64,000 bases of DNA from Alentia gelatinosa (taxonomy: Eukaryota; Annelida; Polychaeta; Phyllodocida; Polynoidae). Made by a program: the position numbers and the translations under genes. The stretch is from assembly GCA_950022655.1 (NCBI GenBank), contig OX465582.1, positions 89,619,801 to 89,683,800 on the forward strand, written 5' to 3'. Below are positions 33,661 to 44,800 of this stretch, one piece after another. Positions within the stretch are counted from its first letter, which is position 1. Each line of letters opens with the position of its first letter. The notes below the pieces were generated by a model. That model made no database searches. It worked only from the letters and a program-made list of their open reading frames with translations, and was not told where the DNA came from.

Positions 33661-33796
33661 TATACTCTAGTACCCAACTGGCTGCAGTTCTACTAACATA
33701 CCAACTCACCTTCAAAATGTCTCGGTCTTTCACAGCTCAACAATAACTCTGTGCCTTCTTGAATTGTCCTGATGGCACTCTGTATCATTCAAACAG

Positions 33797-33943
33797 GTGG
33801 AACAGGAGTTGACCGGTGATATAGATCAGTGGGAAGAGAAGAACCGACGAACCTTCATGGTGGGCGGCGAGCGGTTCATCGACTACATCAAGAAACAGTG
33901 GGCGGTTTACCACTCCCAGAAAGAGAGCGAGAAGAAGACACGG
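33797..33943 (+). CDS. PRC1: PRC1 exon 9
   Basis: Acceptor TTCAAACAG, donor CGG|GTAGGT, 49 codons with VEQELTGDIDQWEEKN and FMVGGERFIDYIKKQW, matching human FMVNGQKFMEYVAEQW. Last helix of the spectrin domain. Confidence 0.97.
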
Positions 33944-34010
33944 GTAGGTGCCAACTAAGTGATATTCTAGGAAGAACTAAGATGTAATCCTTGTTTTTAA
34001 TGTCTCCTAT

Positions 34011-34285
34011 AATTCAGAGATGGCAGTTTTCCTATTTCCCAAGGGAATCCTTTTTTACATTTTCAATATATAAAACAAATTTTTCTTATGAAAAAAGAAT
34101 AAATAAGGCCTCATTCACCCCAATATTAATAAAGAGTAACAGTGGTTTGTACCCCCCTACATACCCCAGCCCCATTCCATGTCCAATGACAATGTGTTTT
34201 CCATGTTTTCTCAGTTTCTCTGAAGCAGTAAATTCCACATGAAAAATATTTCTTATTTTTGTCATGACCCCAACTGACATCCCTG
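34011..34285 (-). repeat. Dispersed element, family P6, copy 3 (PRC1 intron 9)
   Basis: The most complete copy. The left end AGATGGCAGTTTTCC and the right end AACTGACATCCCTG form imperfect inverted termini, with CAGCCCCATTCCATG and AGTAAATTCCACATGAAAA inside. Confidence 0.75.
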
Positions 34286-34323
34286 AATTAACTTAATGTC
34301 AGTGCTAATTTTATACTTCATAG

Positions 34324-34449
34324 CTTCGAGCAAAGGCTAAAGAAACTGAGGAGGAGATGATCTACGGCTCCAAGCCTGCAACGACGCCCTCAAAGAGACG
34401 CCTGGGTGGCGGCACGACGCCCGGCAAGACGCCCAGCAAGATGCGCAGG
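34324..34449 (+). CDS. PRC1: PRC1 exon 10 (CDK-site/basic region)
   Basis: Acceptor CTTCATAG, donor AGG|GTGAGT, 42 codons. ETEEEMIYGSKPATTPSKRR then TTPGKTPSKMRR match human EMLYGSAPRTPSKRR and NTPGKARK. The two Thr-Pro sites correspond to the CDK1-phosphorylated threonines that hold human PRC1 inactive until anaphase, and the basic runs fit a nuclear signal. Confidence 0.96.
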
Positions 34450-34532
34450 GTGAGTGCTGCCCCCTGCCGGAGTGAGGGCTCGGAAGTGTGCTATACACAA
34501 ACACAGGGTTTAGCATGGTCCACAGTAAATCA

Positions 34533-34795
34533 AAGATGGCAGTTTTCTACTTTTCGAAGGAAATCCTAGTTTTCATTTCCAGTCTATAAAAAAAAAAAAT
34601 TCTTGTATAAAACAAAGTTGATATCTATATTGAGTCTGCCCCCACACACACACACACACACACACCCAACCCTATTCCATGGCCAACACTCATGTTTATG
34701 TTGGTTTTTCTTTGATGTTTTCTTGCCTCTCTGAGTCAGTAAACTCCACATAAAAAAAAATATTTCCACTTTTTTTCCTGATCCCAACTCATCCC
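34533..34795 (-). repeat. Dispersed element, family P6, copy 4 (PRC1 intron 10)
   Basis: Contains AAAGATGGCAGTTTTCTAC, CCTATTCCATGGCCAACA and a (CA)n run at about 34,643-34,663 replacing part of the usual middle. Confidence 0.65.
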
Positions 34796-34906
34796 TGAAA
34801 TTAATTCTATATATTTGTAATAATTTTCTCAAAAATACAAATTTACAAATGTAGAAATCTGCTTCATTACAAGTTGTCATAGTTGCCTTGTATGTCCGTC
34901 TTTTAG

Positions 34907-34924
34907 GTGGAGACACCATCTGGA
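34907..34924 (+). CDS. PRC1: PRC1 exon 11, candidate 18-nt microexon
   Basis: Preceded by a pyrimidine-rich acceptor GTCCGTCTTTTAG and followed by GGA|GTAAGT. Its 18 nt encode VETPSG and keep the frame between exon 10 (phase 0) and exon 12 (phase 0), so it can be included or skipped. It would add one more Thr-Pro site to the regulated tail. Confidence 0.55.
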
Positions 34925-35445
34925 GTAAGTGTGCTGAATGGTTATCTGCAGCTGTCTACTGTTTTCTATAATCATCATCCTATATATATATATATCGTAA
35001 ATTCCCGCGTATCAGACGCATCTCACGTATAAGATGCACCCCCAACTTTGGGAAATTCCTATAAATTGCACCTGGGGGTTGGGTGTTTTGGGTAAAAACT
35101 TGTGTTTAAGACGCCCCCGACATTTGCGAAATCCTATAAGAAGCACCCCCTCCCAGCCACCACCGCCCTACCTACCTACCCACCCACCCACCTGGTCATT
35201 TCCAGTTGGAAAATGTGGTTCCAGTCTCCCAAAGTGCAAATATTTGTTTTTCATATAGACAATATATATGTGTTTTTCTGCAGTTGTATAATGAAACATC
35301 AAAATTATATATATCCTTTGATTTGAAGGTAATTCTAATGGTACCCCTCAAAATTCTCAATTGCACTCAGGAAAAACCCATGTATAAGACGCACCCCGAG
35401 TCTGGGCGAATCTTATTAAAACACACCAAAGGTTTGGTTCAGGTA

Positions 35446-35788
35446 TTCATATAGAACGTCCTGACCATGCTGTACAAGTCACAAAACGAGATGGTAATTT
35501 ACGTTTTGTACAGACCAAGGCATTTATGCCGAGTTCCATACAAACTGTAAATTATCATCGAGTTCTGTGACTTGTACAAGCATGGTTGGATGTTATATAT
35601 TTACTATATACCTGAAATTTAAAAAAAAATCAATTTCAATTGGCTTAACAACCAATATTTTAATAAATGTGTATGGGTAGGTAGTCCGTATTTTCCTGTA
35701 CCGACCACTGGTCCATACAGTATTTTTACGTCATATGCTGAAACAGTGTGTATTTACAGTATATACGGCATGAGTATATAGTAAAAGA
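35446..35788 (+). repeat. Family P2 palindromic element, copy 2
   Basis: Contains ATAGAACGTCCTGACCATGC, the inverted arms GGTAATTTACG/TGTAAATTATC and the end GGCATGAGTATATAGTAA. Colinear with 48,628 and inverted to copy 1. In PRC1 intron 11. Confidence 0.75.
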
Positions 35789-36640
35789 TGCGTCTTATAT
35801 GCGGGATTTATGGTATATATGTTTCTATCACATCACACACTAATCCAACCTGCTGTCAAACTTGACAAGTGACTGCATGCCTGGCCGTACCTGTGTATGT
35901 AGTCTGTGTATCATGCGCATTACTAGCACTGGTCTTGTGTTTGTCTCTACATGAGACTCTAATCAAACTCCATTCACATGTCAACATGATGTGAAGTAAT
36001 CAGAATATCGCTATTACCTCACCTCTACTGTATAAATCCAACTGTAAATATTCCTTTTCGACACAAATAATTCCCCATTCAATACTCACCGAACATAGAT
36101 AAAACCGGATATTGGGTCCAAGTTTAACAATATTGCTATTCACTAAGTCATAGTGATCGCTATTCTAATCTGTATCAATGTTAACCTGAAATAATCCGAT
36201 ATATAATGAAATATGATAACTTATGAAATGGTAAAACTAATTTGTGAAATACAGACGAGTACATTTTTTTTAAATTACCATTATTTTCAGATATGAAGTG
36301 AAAAATGCAAATTCTACCTTAACTTAGTTTAGTAGGTCCAGGGTTTTTTTTAAAGGAGCTTAAGTTGTTTGAAGTCGCCAATAAATGAACAAGTTCTTTC
36401 AGATCTTGTGTTTAGATTTTTTTTTTTTTTTTTAAGTTTAGATGGCTGAGTAGTATTATGGATATGTTATCTTTCCCCCTCAAATAGGAAATAAATACTG
36501 GAAGATATATAAGCACACCATGAAAACACCAAACTCTGCTGCTATCATAATAAAAGTTTGGATGCTGCATGGCACGTGCTATGTTTTGTTCGCTATAGTA
36601 GTGCGGAGGCTTATTGTATGGCTTCTTCTCTCGTCTTTAG

Positions 36641-36748
36641 CTGAACGAGACTCCGAAGACACCGGGTTCTGTCAGTCGACTCGCCAACAGGACGAACCAA
36701 ACCTCACACTTTGCTTCGCCTGCTGTAGTGTCAACCAGATCAGGAAAG
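36641..36748 (+). CDS. PRC1: PRC1 exon 12
   Basis: Acceptor TCTCGTCTTTAG, donor AAG|GTGAGA, 36 codons in phase 0. LNETPKTPGSVSRLANR then FASPAVVSTRSGK parallels the human LNTTT...SPVSRLPPSG...CSGKKTPRTG tail. Two further Thr-Pro motifs are present. Confidence 0.88.
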
Positions 36749-37312
36749 GTGAGAATTTATCTGTTATTTTATCTCTCTTTTTTTAAAATATATTATATCA
36801 CCATTATAGGAATTATGTAAATAAATACTGGTCCCTGCTTCCTTCATTGATAATTTTTCGGTGTAAACTCATACCCAGCATTGTTCAGTTTGTATTGCTG
36901 TGGTTAGACACTGACAATTTTTCTTTTGCTTGCTGACAACTCTGGTCCATTTATCTTGTATCTTGAGTCTTTTCAGTACATATGGTACCTGGACGTCTGT
37001 TTTACATTTTCGTAATTAATATATTGTAATTCTTTATGATTTCGAATTGATTTGTTTCAATTGGCGTCCCAGTCAAATGACCATCAAATATTGCTTGGCT
37101 AACATACATAATTTTAAAAGAAAAATTATTATTGTTATTTTCATCATTATTATCATTTGCTGGATAACACCTATATATATATATATACATATATATCTAT
37201 TTATTTATTTGTTTGGGTTTTTGTTTTTTTAAATTTATTTTTTTTTGTTCTTCGCTGGATAGCATACCTATGACAGGTTGCGACTGTAAACTATTAGCAT
37301 TTTGTTAAAATG

Positions 37313-37550
37313 ACATCACTGGCGGACCGTGAACTGGAGTTTGGTGATTGTGGGGGGATTGTTGACCTGACTGTACATGGCACTGTGTGGTTTAGTTGAA
37401 GGACCAGGGGTCGCCCACCTTGCGGGTCTCACCACGAACACCACTGTTAACTCTACGATGACCTGCGACCAGCTCACCCCCACAGTGTTGTAAGTGCCGG
37501 GCGAGATGGCAGGCGAGGCTGGGTGTACACGAGTGCAGAGAGGCATGTAG
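37313..37550. other. Unexplained GC-richer block in PRC1 intron 12
   Basis: About 230 bp with higher GC than the surrounding intron and no similarity to the repeat families here. A minus-strand frame of 76 codons and a plus-strand GTT|GTAAGT donor at about 37,489 are visible, but no protein family is recognised. Confidence 0.25.
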
Positions 37551-37554
37551 TAAT

Positions 37555-37806
37555 TATATGGAACTTCCAGATCATGCTGTACAAGCTACTAAACGAGATG
37601 GGAATTTACGGTTCACACGGAACGAGGCGTTTGTACCGAGTTCTGTATGAACCGTAAATCATTATCGAGTTTGTGGCTTGGGCAAGCATGGTAGGTTGTT
37701 CTATATTTACTATATACCCGAAATCAATAAAAAAAATAATAAATTTAATTTGGCCTACGAATTAATGTTTTATATTTGCAGTATATACGGCATGGGTATA
37801 TAGTAA
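37555..37806 (+). repeat. Family P2 palindromic element, copy 3
   Basis: Shares the inverted pair GGGAATTTACGG/CCGTAAATCATT and the end GGCATGGGTATATAGTAA, but lacks the segment with the ACCAGTGGT palindrome seen in the other copies. Confidence 0.7.
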
Positions 37807-38440
37807 CATAAGGGTTCTCAGGGAATAGTAACAAATTAACTTTTTCTGACCCCCAAAAAAATGGGGTTTTTTTAAATTATTATTTAAATTCATTTTAATA
37901 TTTTGCTGCACAAACCATGTAAACTAGATATATCAGCATTTAACAAACTTTACCAACAAAATGTTTAATGTTTTGCCACGTCGTAAATTCTTCATTAGAA
38001 AAAAACTTTGGAATCAATGTTAAGAAATGTACTATGAACAAGTAGGTATGTTCAGAGAAACCAGTTATTTTATGCTCATCTATTGGATTTTATAGTGTAC
38101 TCTACTACATGGGAATATTTGGAAATCGAAGTGTAAATCTAAATTCAAAAACTGGGATTCCCTGCTAAATGTGTAGATAAAATATTGAAAGCCAAATTCT
38201 GCCATTGAAAAGAAAAATATTCTCTATACCCATATTTTAAAAAAAAAACATGCCGAAAAAAAATACATGCATAAAAAAACCCTGAAAAACTACCTAAACT
38301 GCACTCTGGTACACACTGATAATATATCCAACCCTCTCCTGCGATATCGCTTCATTTTTGTTCTCCTATTCCAATTCAATGTCATTGATTTCCCGCATTT
38401 TTTCCATATTTTTTTAAAAACTTGTTTGGCGCGCACACAG

Positions 38441-38638
38441 ACGACAGGCACCATGCGCAACAACCAGTTAGGTCGCAGTCGGCTCAAGAAGGTGCTCTCA
38501 GACAAAAATTCCAACATGACGACGAGCAACGAGTCGCTCTTCTCCCACACCGCCGTCAGTGGGGGCCAGAGCTCCACCTTCAGCAGCAATGCCAGCACCG
38601 CCTCCATCGCCTCCGTGGGCCAGTACCAGGATTTCGCT
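38441..38638 (+). CDS. PRC1: PRC1 exon 13
   Basis: Acceptor GCGCACACAG. The frame reads TTGTMRNNQLGRSRLKKVLS through SNASTASIASVGQYQDFAV to TGA at 38,648-38,650, echoing human SINSVASTYSEFAKD. Two outcomes are possible. Reading on to the TGA gives a 600-residue protein. Splicing at GCT|GTCAGT (38,638/38,639) into 41,163 gives 619 residues and a transcript with a clear poly(A) signal. The donor is weak, so both forms may exist. Confidence 0.88.
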
Positions 38639-39225
38639 GTCAGTCTCTGATTGTATACCTCTTCAGCTACTACCACGACTAGTTTTCTTAGCACGAGCTC
38701 TGCCCAGGGGCAGGTGGAGGTATGCCGCTTGCTGCTGCTGCTGCTGCATTTGTCGCCAAATTATTAGTTTTCGGAATTTTTGGGGATCTGCGTATTTGTA
38801 ATGTACTTTTAGGTGTTTCTTCATAACCGCATGATTATGTGTAAGATTGTTTCGTTACCCCTTTCAAAATTGTTATTTTATTTTAAGCTGGATCGAGACT
38901 ATGTTTGCAAAGATTTTTTTTTTTCTTTCAGTTTGGCTCCAACATGGAATTTTCTTTTGCGTTTTTTATGTACATATTCGTAATAATTTCTTTGTTTTAC
39001 ATTCTGGTCTTTAAACAAAATTTTGAATGATATGGAAACGACATAATTCTAAAAGCAATGCAGCAGACCTCGACGGTGTTGTTAGTAATAAGGAGTGGTC
39101 ATTTTGAGTTTGTTGGGAATGAGGTTTGTTTTGGTATCGTTGGAAGTGATGATTTTGGGATGTTGTATGAGATTTAGGTCCTTGATCTACATTTAACCGG
39201 GCAGTAAGCACTCAGAGGGACATGA

Positions 39226-39475
39226 CAAACCAAGCTCGGTGGCTAAGTGATAGCGGTATTCGCCTCCGGCATGGGTGGTCGTGGGTTTAAACCTTTGTCG
39301 AGTCATACCAAAGACTTACACAAAAATGGTACCCACTGGTTGTTCGGCTTAACACCCACCATCAGAATGAGGAGTAGGGGGCTAGGGCCTGAGTGGAAGA
39401 ACGGCCAAATTCAGTGATTATATACACAATATTCCCTTAATCGAAATTGCTTTGAAAAAAATAACCTGTAATAGG
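39226..39475 (+). mobile_element. tRNA-derived SINE, second type
   Basis: The head GCTCGGTGGCTAAGTGATAG with B-box-like GGGTTTAAACC is followed by a body with GTCATACCAAAGACTTAC and AAAATGGTACCCACTGG. The body differs from the SINE at 31,608, so this is a separate family. Confidence 0.65.
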
Positions 39476-39784
39476 CGGCCGGTGTTCAGTTTCCGGACAA
39501 TGAATCAGTTAACGAGTAAGAAAGTAACATACCCCCGTGTGTCATCTGCAACTAGTGTTACTTACTAAACTCTAGAACCTGATTTACAGGTTGTTTCAAA
39601 GACTAGAAACCATTGTAAAAAAATTCCTGTTTTAATTTTCATGCATCATGAATCGCATGAGGAAACGCTGAATGAAGTTTTCTGTAGACGATACAATGAG
39701 ACCTTTAAGAAGTGCATGATTTCTCCGTTGAAATTTAGAATAAGATAAATCACAATGCTTGGTGTTTCTTAGCACAGATGTATA

Positions 39785-40040
39785 TGGAAACTGGCTTACA
39801 GTCTTCGTACGTAAAAAAATACTTGGTAAAATTATTGATCAGTAATATCCCAATGCAGAAGGCAAAGGGAAATATCTGATGAATAATTTTACCAAGTATT
39901 TTGACATACAGAGACAAACCGCCTATTTTCGTATTATTATATACCTAAAAACGGCGATATTTTACATAGTCACATGATTGCAAACCCCCATACGTCACAC
40001 TATGACGTATGGCCATAAATACGACATGGGTAGGAGCGGG
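39785..40040. repeat. Palindromic element, family P7, copy 2
   Basis: ATACTTGGTAAAATTATTGA and AATAATTTTACCAAGTATTT form the inner inverted pair. CATACGTCACACTATGACGTATGG is at the right. Inverted relative to 33,395-33,660. Confidence 0.7.
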
Positions 40041-40204
40041 TGGTATACGTAGGAGATATGGCCATAGGTATATAAATAGGAGTTTTGACTCGGATCACCT
40101 TTCTTGAAGCCGACTGGTTGTGAAATCTCGCTTTAACGCTTTTTGCATGCTGCTTGATAGACTTAAGTCCTGTACTAACCCTAGATCAAGATACTTGTTA
40201 CCCT

Positions 40205-40372
40205 CAGGCTTTATATTAAGAGAAAACGTGATTATTGAGCCCATAGGGATGGCTGTTCGAGGTATTTTGTCCCGTAAAATATGTCCTGACGCCAGAGGCA
40301 GAGGGACATTTTATGGAACAAAAGTATAAGAATGGCATTCCTATGGCTCAGACAGTATGTTCTATTATTATT

Positions 40373-40420
<48 letters not shown>

Positions 40421-40590
40421 TACCTAAATATGAAAAAAAAACAACCAAAAAAACCACGCCATTTTATGTACTTGCGGAGTATGTTATGGGCACAGTGCAC
40501 CCAAACATTCACTACAGGGTCAGTGCGCCCGAACATTATTGATACTGCGCCCCAAGTACCGGGTAGTTATTCATAGACGTTCAGCCATAG
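40205..40590. repeat. Palindromic element, family P3, copy 3, interrupted by (ATT)n
   Basis: Left arm AGAGAAAACGTGATTATTGAG. The right part carries GGGCACAGTGCACCC and CAGTGCGCCCGAACATTATT as at 24,700. A trinucleotide ATT/TAT run (about 40,362-40,421) has expanded in its middle. Confidence 0.65.
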
Positions 40591-41162
40591 GTATATGATG
40601 ACAACTAATTAGATAAGAGTTTGTTAGGTCTTTGAATGTAGGTTTCACTCATGCACCGAACTAATACAGACCATTGAGAGTCACTAGAGTAGAATAAAAG
40701 TAAGATAGATTTTGGAAATATGTAATCTCACGTAGCATAAAGTTGTTGGTCTTTATTTCCAAAGCAAATACAAAAATTGTCTAATGTAATTTTCATCCCT
40801 GGTATATTTTTTTATGAGAGTCCTGTTAACTCTTTATCTCGAAATATATATAGTAGTATTTTGTAATGTTGAATGTAGATGGCACGGAAATTAATTGATT
40901 CAATATGTGTTCACAGAATTGTGTAATATGGCAATATGTGGCTAGGCCCAACTGGTCACCACTGATGCTACAGTGCGAAATAAAAAAAAAAATCTAATAT
41001 GAATTTTCACAACGAAAAGCTTTTGGTTAAATCTGAATTAAATCTAAACACATGAGATGTTGTTCAGTCAATGAAGAGAGGACTTCTAGTCTTTTTTGGT
41101 TTTTTTTTTAGTTTGTTTTATGTTGTGTTTTTTTACTTATTTTTTTATATATTTCTTCTCAG

Positions 41163-41231
41163 GTTTGTATGAATCAGAAGACACGAAGTCAGTGCCGCAG
41201 TAGCGTCGCCCCGCGTCCCATGTACTTCTGA
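41163..41231 (+). CDS. PRC1: PRC1 candidate terminal exon 14 (coding part)
   Basis: Strong acceptor TTTCTTCTCAG. Entering in phase 0 it encodes VCMNQKTRSQCRSSVAPRP and MYF, then TGA at 41,229. Joined after codon GCT of exon 13 it gives a 619-residue protein. The exon continues as about 650 nt of 3' UTR to a canonical poly(A) signal, so it is the best candidate for the true PRC1 3' end. Confidence 0.55.
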   Translation, partial: VCMNQKTRSQCRSSVAPRPMYF

Positions 41232-41880
41232 AGCGTCTTACGTCATATCCGGGACCCGTCACGTCATCATTACGTCATCGATGTCATCCTCCGTCACTGT
41301 CGTCGTCACGATGTTTCATTCCCACTCCATTTTGTTTTTGTTTTTGTTTTCGAAACGCGTTTGTGAGGGTATATTCTCTACCTTAGTATGCTGCAGTAGG
41401 TTTCTATATTTCTTTTTCCTCTTTTTTTTTTTCACGGATTTTAATCGACAAGCTTGTACATACCAGTGTGATAGTAGCTTCCTCGCTCTCTCACACACAC
41501 AGCGTGCTTGAATGTGACCGATGAAAGAGATTTTAGAGTGTCAGGATTTGATTTTATTTCTTTTTGTATTGAAAACAATAAGATACAACCTGATTGGTTC
41601 ATTTCTGAGGAAGAAGCGTTCAGATATCATTGAGTTGTGACCTTGGGGTTAGATATTCACGGGCTTTGATAGTCTCAATTCACTTGTACCTATACGATGT
41701 ATATATCCCCTCCATATTTACCTTCACATTGTCTTAATTCTGTATGTAGTTGTAATTATGCATAGCTTATTAATGAAAGACTCCTTTAAGATATCAAAGT
41801 CCGTATTAGCGAAGGAAGTACTCGGTGAACCTGCTTCTATTATCCTTAACATTTCCAATAAAGTGTATGTTTTATATTTG
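41232..41880 (+). other. PRC1 3' UTR
   Basis: Untranslated tail inferred between the stop at 41,229-41,231 and the poly(A) signal at 41,857. Free of recognised repeats, unlike the surrounding DNA. Confidence 0.5.
41857..41862 (+). terminator. PRC1 poly(A) signal
   Basis: AATAAA followed within 20 nt by a U/GU-rich stretch (GTGTATGTTTTATATTTG), the usual cleavage context. Cleavage is expected at about 41,880. Confidence 0.6.
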
Positions 41881-41889
41881 TAAATATTT

Positions 41890-44800
41890 GTTCAGGGGCG
41901 TACCACTGACTAGGAAAACAGTAGTATAATGTAACAAGATAATAAGTTATCAATTTGTATACGCTCAATGAAAGATTATATTTATCTGGCTTGTTTTCTA
42001 AGGCTTCGTTGATATACTATTCTTCATGTATCCGCTTGAATGAATTTCAAACACTTACTTTTTCGATGGCATTTATTTTCATGACTCATATGGTCTAGAA
42101 TTTTTTTTTTTTTTTAAGAATACAGCTACAACAACATTTGCGGTTTGCTAATTGAATCCCCAACAGTGTTATCCAATGGCTCATTGTTATTTAACTCTTG
42201 GTGAGTTTTATGTTAATTTAAGTAGCATGTTTTCTGGGGTTTGCCTCTCTAGATTGATTTACCCCATTGAACTACAGCTGTGTTTCCCTATTTAAGTATA
42301 CGAGGGTTTTTATTATCCACTTAATACAAAGTGTTCAAAGTAAACCTATAGGAACTCTGTAGGATATGTTGTATGCCCCAGGCTGCAAAAACTGGTGCAT
42401 ACGGAAAAATAGTGCATAACTAAAGTTAATTAAAATCGGTACGCCACCATTTGGATAAAGGTGGATGATAAATTCAATATAGACCGGTTTTAGATTAAAG
42501 CGGTTGTATGTTCCATGGAGACGACCTCTCACAATATTCTCGCATATGCTCAGATATTACTAGGCGTCAACTCTGAGGAGTATGCAGCTGCTTGTATCTG
42601 AAACCAGTCAATATTGTGTATGTATGCAGCGCCCATGTTCCTATACCTGAGAAAATATTGGTATTAAACATGAAAATAAACTTTATAAATTACATCAGTG
42701 TTTGTTATCTATTTAAATAGAAAAATGAAAACAGATTGTCCAAAACTACCGACAGCTTGTTAATGGGGCTAGTTTACTGTATCAAAATCAATCTCAACTT
42801 AAGTTGGGGGAGTTCTCCATATTTCAGGAACTTTTCACGTTCTTGAGATTCGTGTAAATACAATGGGAACATTTTTAAAGAGTTTTATATCCAAAATAAT
42901 CTCAAAGATTGTGAGCAATAATAGTGCAGCTAAGCTGAGGCCAGTAATTGAATCCTTCCCAAAATACGGGTATTAACCTCCTGAACCCCCTTCAGGCAGG
43001 GATGTCAGTTTGAAGGATTTTTCATTTTTAGTCTAAAAAAGATGAAAGTTCTCAGGGAATTTCCGGTTTTCAGGTATTTTTCTCAACTATGAACATAACT
43101 ATAAATCTATTGAAATGTAGTATATCCCTAAATAGACAGCTAGTGGTGAGAGGCCAGGCTGCACCCAGTTATAGAAGTCTATGGTAACCTGCAGAGTCCG
43201 GGGAATCCCCCTAAGAACTCAGTGGTGCTATAAGAAGCCAAAGGGAACCCGCTAAAATGGCAGATACCTGTGTTCAAAACACCATCTCCGGTGGCCAGTA
43301 AGACCGAAGCTTAGTGCTAAACTCATGGGGGTTTGAGGCTCGAATTTTGTTTCTGGTCTCGTTTGTTACTTTTCAAGTGTAGTTTACTACTATCATCTCC
43401 GAATAACTGTCTCAAAGCTACGATGACAGTTGTTAAGTTTATCAAAAATATGGATCTAAAAGATTGGAGAATCACACATATAATCTCGAACCTACATAGT
43501 CAAAGTACTGAGCACCTATATCCGGAAATGGTGTTTTGTAAATGGGTATCTGTGGTTTCAGCGGGTTCACTTTGGCTCCCTATATTAGACTGCCACAGGT
43601 TCAGAGGAAACCCCTGAACCAAGAACTATGTTGTGAGAGTGGAGGTTAATGAAACTTGAGCTGATAGAGTGATCTCAGGAAGCAGGAGGTGGTCATATAG
43701 TAGACTTGTTCAAATTCGTATTCACATTTATTAAGAAATAAAACTATCTTCTTTCATATGAGCATGGTTCTTTAATTACCATGTTTTCCTTATATTAAAC
43801 ATGTGGACTTCCATTGATGTGCACTATCTACCGTTGTTACATTATTACATGTGAAAGATCCATTGCAGGTTTTTTTTGTTCTTTTCTACTATTGTTCAAA
43901 TACAAGTACATTTTTACATTTTATGTGAAATAATCTGCATAATAAAGATAAAAATGGTAGTTGGTTAGGGAGTTGACGTTTCTAGCTCTATCTGAAACCT
44001 CACTGGCATCCCTTGTGTTTTAAGAATTTGTACGATGATGGGATTCCTTCGGAAATGGTCTTACGGACAAGGACAAACTAGAACGTGAGAATCGTCATTA
44101 AAGCCTTACCAAGTGTAATGAATATCAAAGGATTGCATTAAGAACTTGTAAAGACATTTTGGTTTGCTACATAATCTCACTCGGCTCATGGAATCTCTAC
44201 ACAACCAAAACTTATGGCATATTGTCAGTGGCTATGGATCTCGATGCAGTTGCACGCACTGGTCAGTCACAAACAACGGAGACTGTTGGGTAGGTTTTTT
44301 TCTTATAAACCAGAAGAAACTAAGATACAGAAGTTCAGTGACTGGAGATATGAGTTGAGTTGGCCTAAACTAAATCTTTCAAATAATTTTTTTATTCATT
44401 ACCATGTTATTATTATAAGTGTAAATTTCAGGGAATTTAATCGAAATTGTCCGGGTGTTTGTAACACCTTCTATATATAGGTTGTATGAAGTAAATGAGG
44501 TGGGATGCAGTTTCCCCGGATATTAGAATTTTTCTTAGTATTAAGGAATCTTTTTTTACCCCCCCCCCCCCCCCCCAGGGTCATTCATGGGATCCATTTA
44601 AATCCGAAGAGAAAATAACCACATGATAAAAAATAATTGTAATTTTAGCCCTTATTTGAGCCTAGAATTCCACTTAGCATATCTAAAATACAGACCCCTC
44701 GATCGCCAGTACTATTTTTCTGGATTTATTTGGGCTGTTTTCAAACCCCATGCTTTAACTGGGGCGAGGGTATGATCACCAGTCAATGTTGGCAATTAAT

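Larger units (their letters stand above)
23218..41231 (+). other. PRC1: PRC1 gene: protein regulator of cytokinesis 1 (MAP65/Ase1 family)
   Basis: PRC1 is a homodimeric microtubule bundler that cross-links antiparallel microtubules at the spindle midzone, recruits KIF4-type kinesins and is needed for cytokinesis. Fourteen exons join into one frame of 619 codons (600 if the stop at 38,648 is used), against 620 residues in human. Visible order: N-terminal dimerisation coiled coil (about 1-80), long rod (about 85-340), spectrin-like microtubule-binding domain (about 350-450, with [17 protein letters not shown]), then a basic, phosphorylatable tail with TPSKRR and TPGKTPSKMRR. The tail matches the region of human PRC1 that carries CDK1 sites and a nuclear signal. 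Introns hold many MITEs and one SINE. Overall identity is firm; exon 1, the 18-nt microexon and the terminal exon are inferred from phase. Confidence 0.95.
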
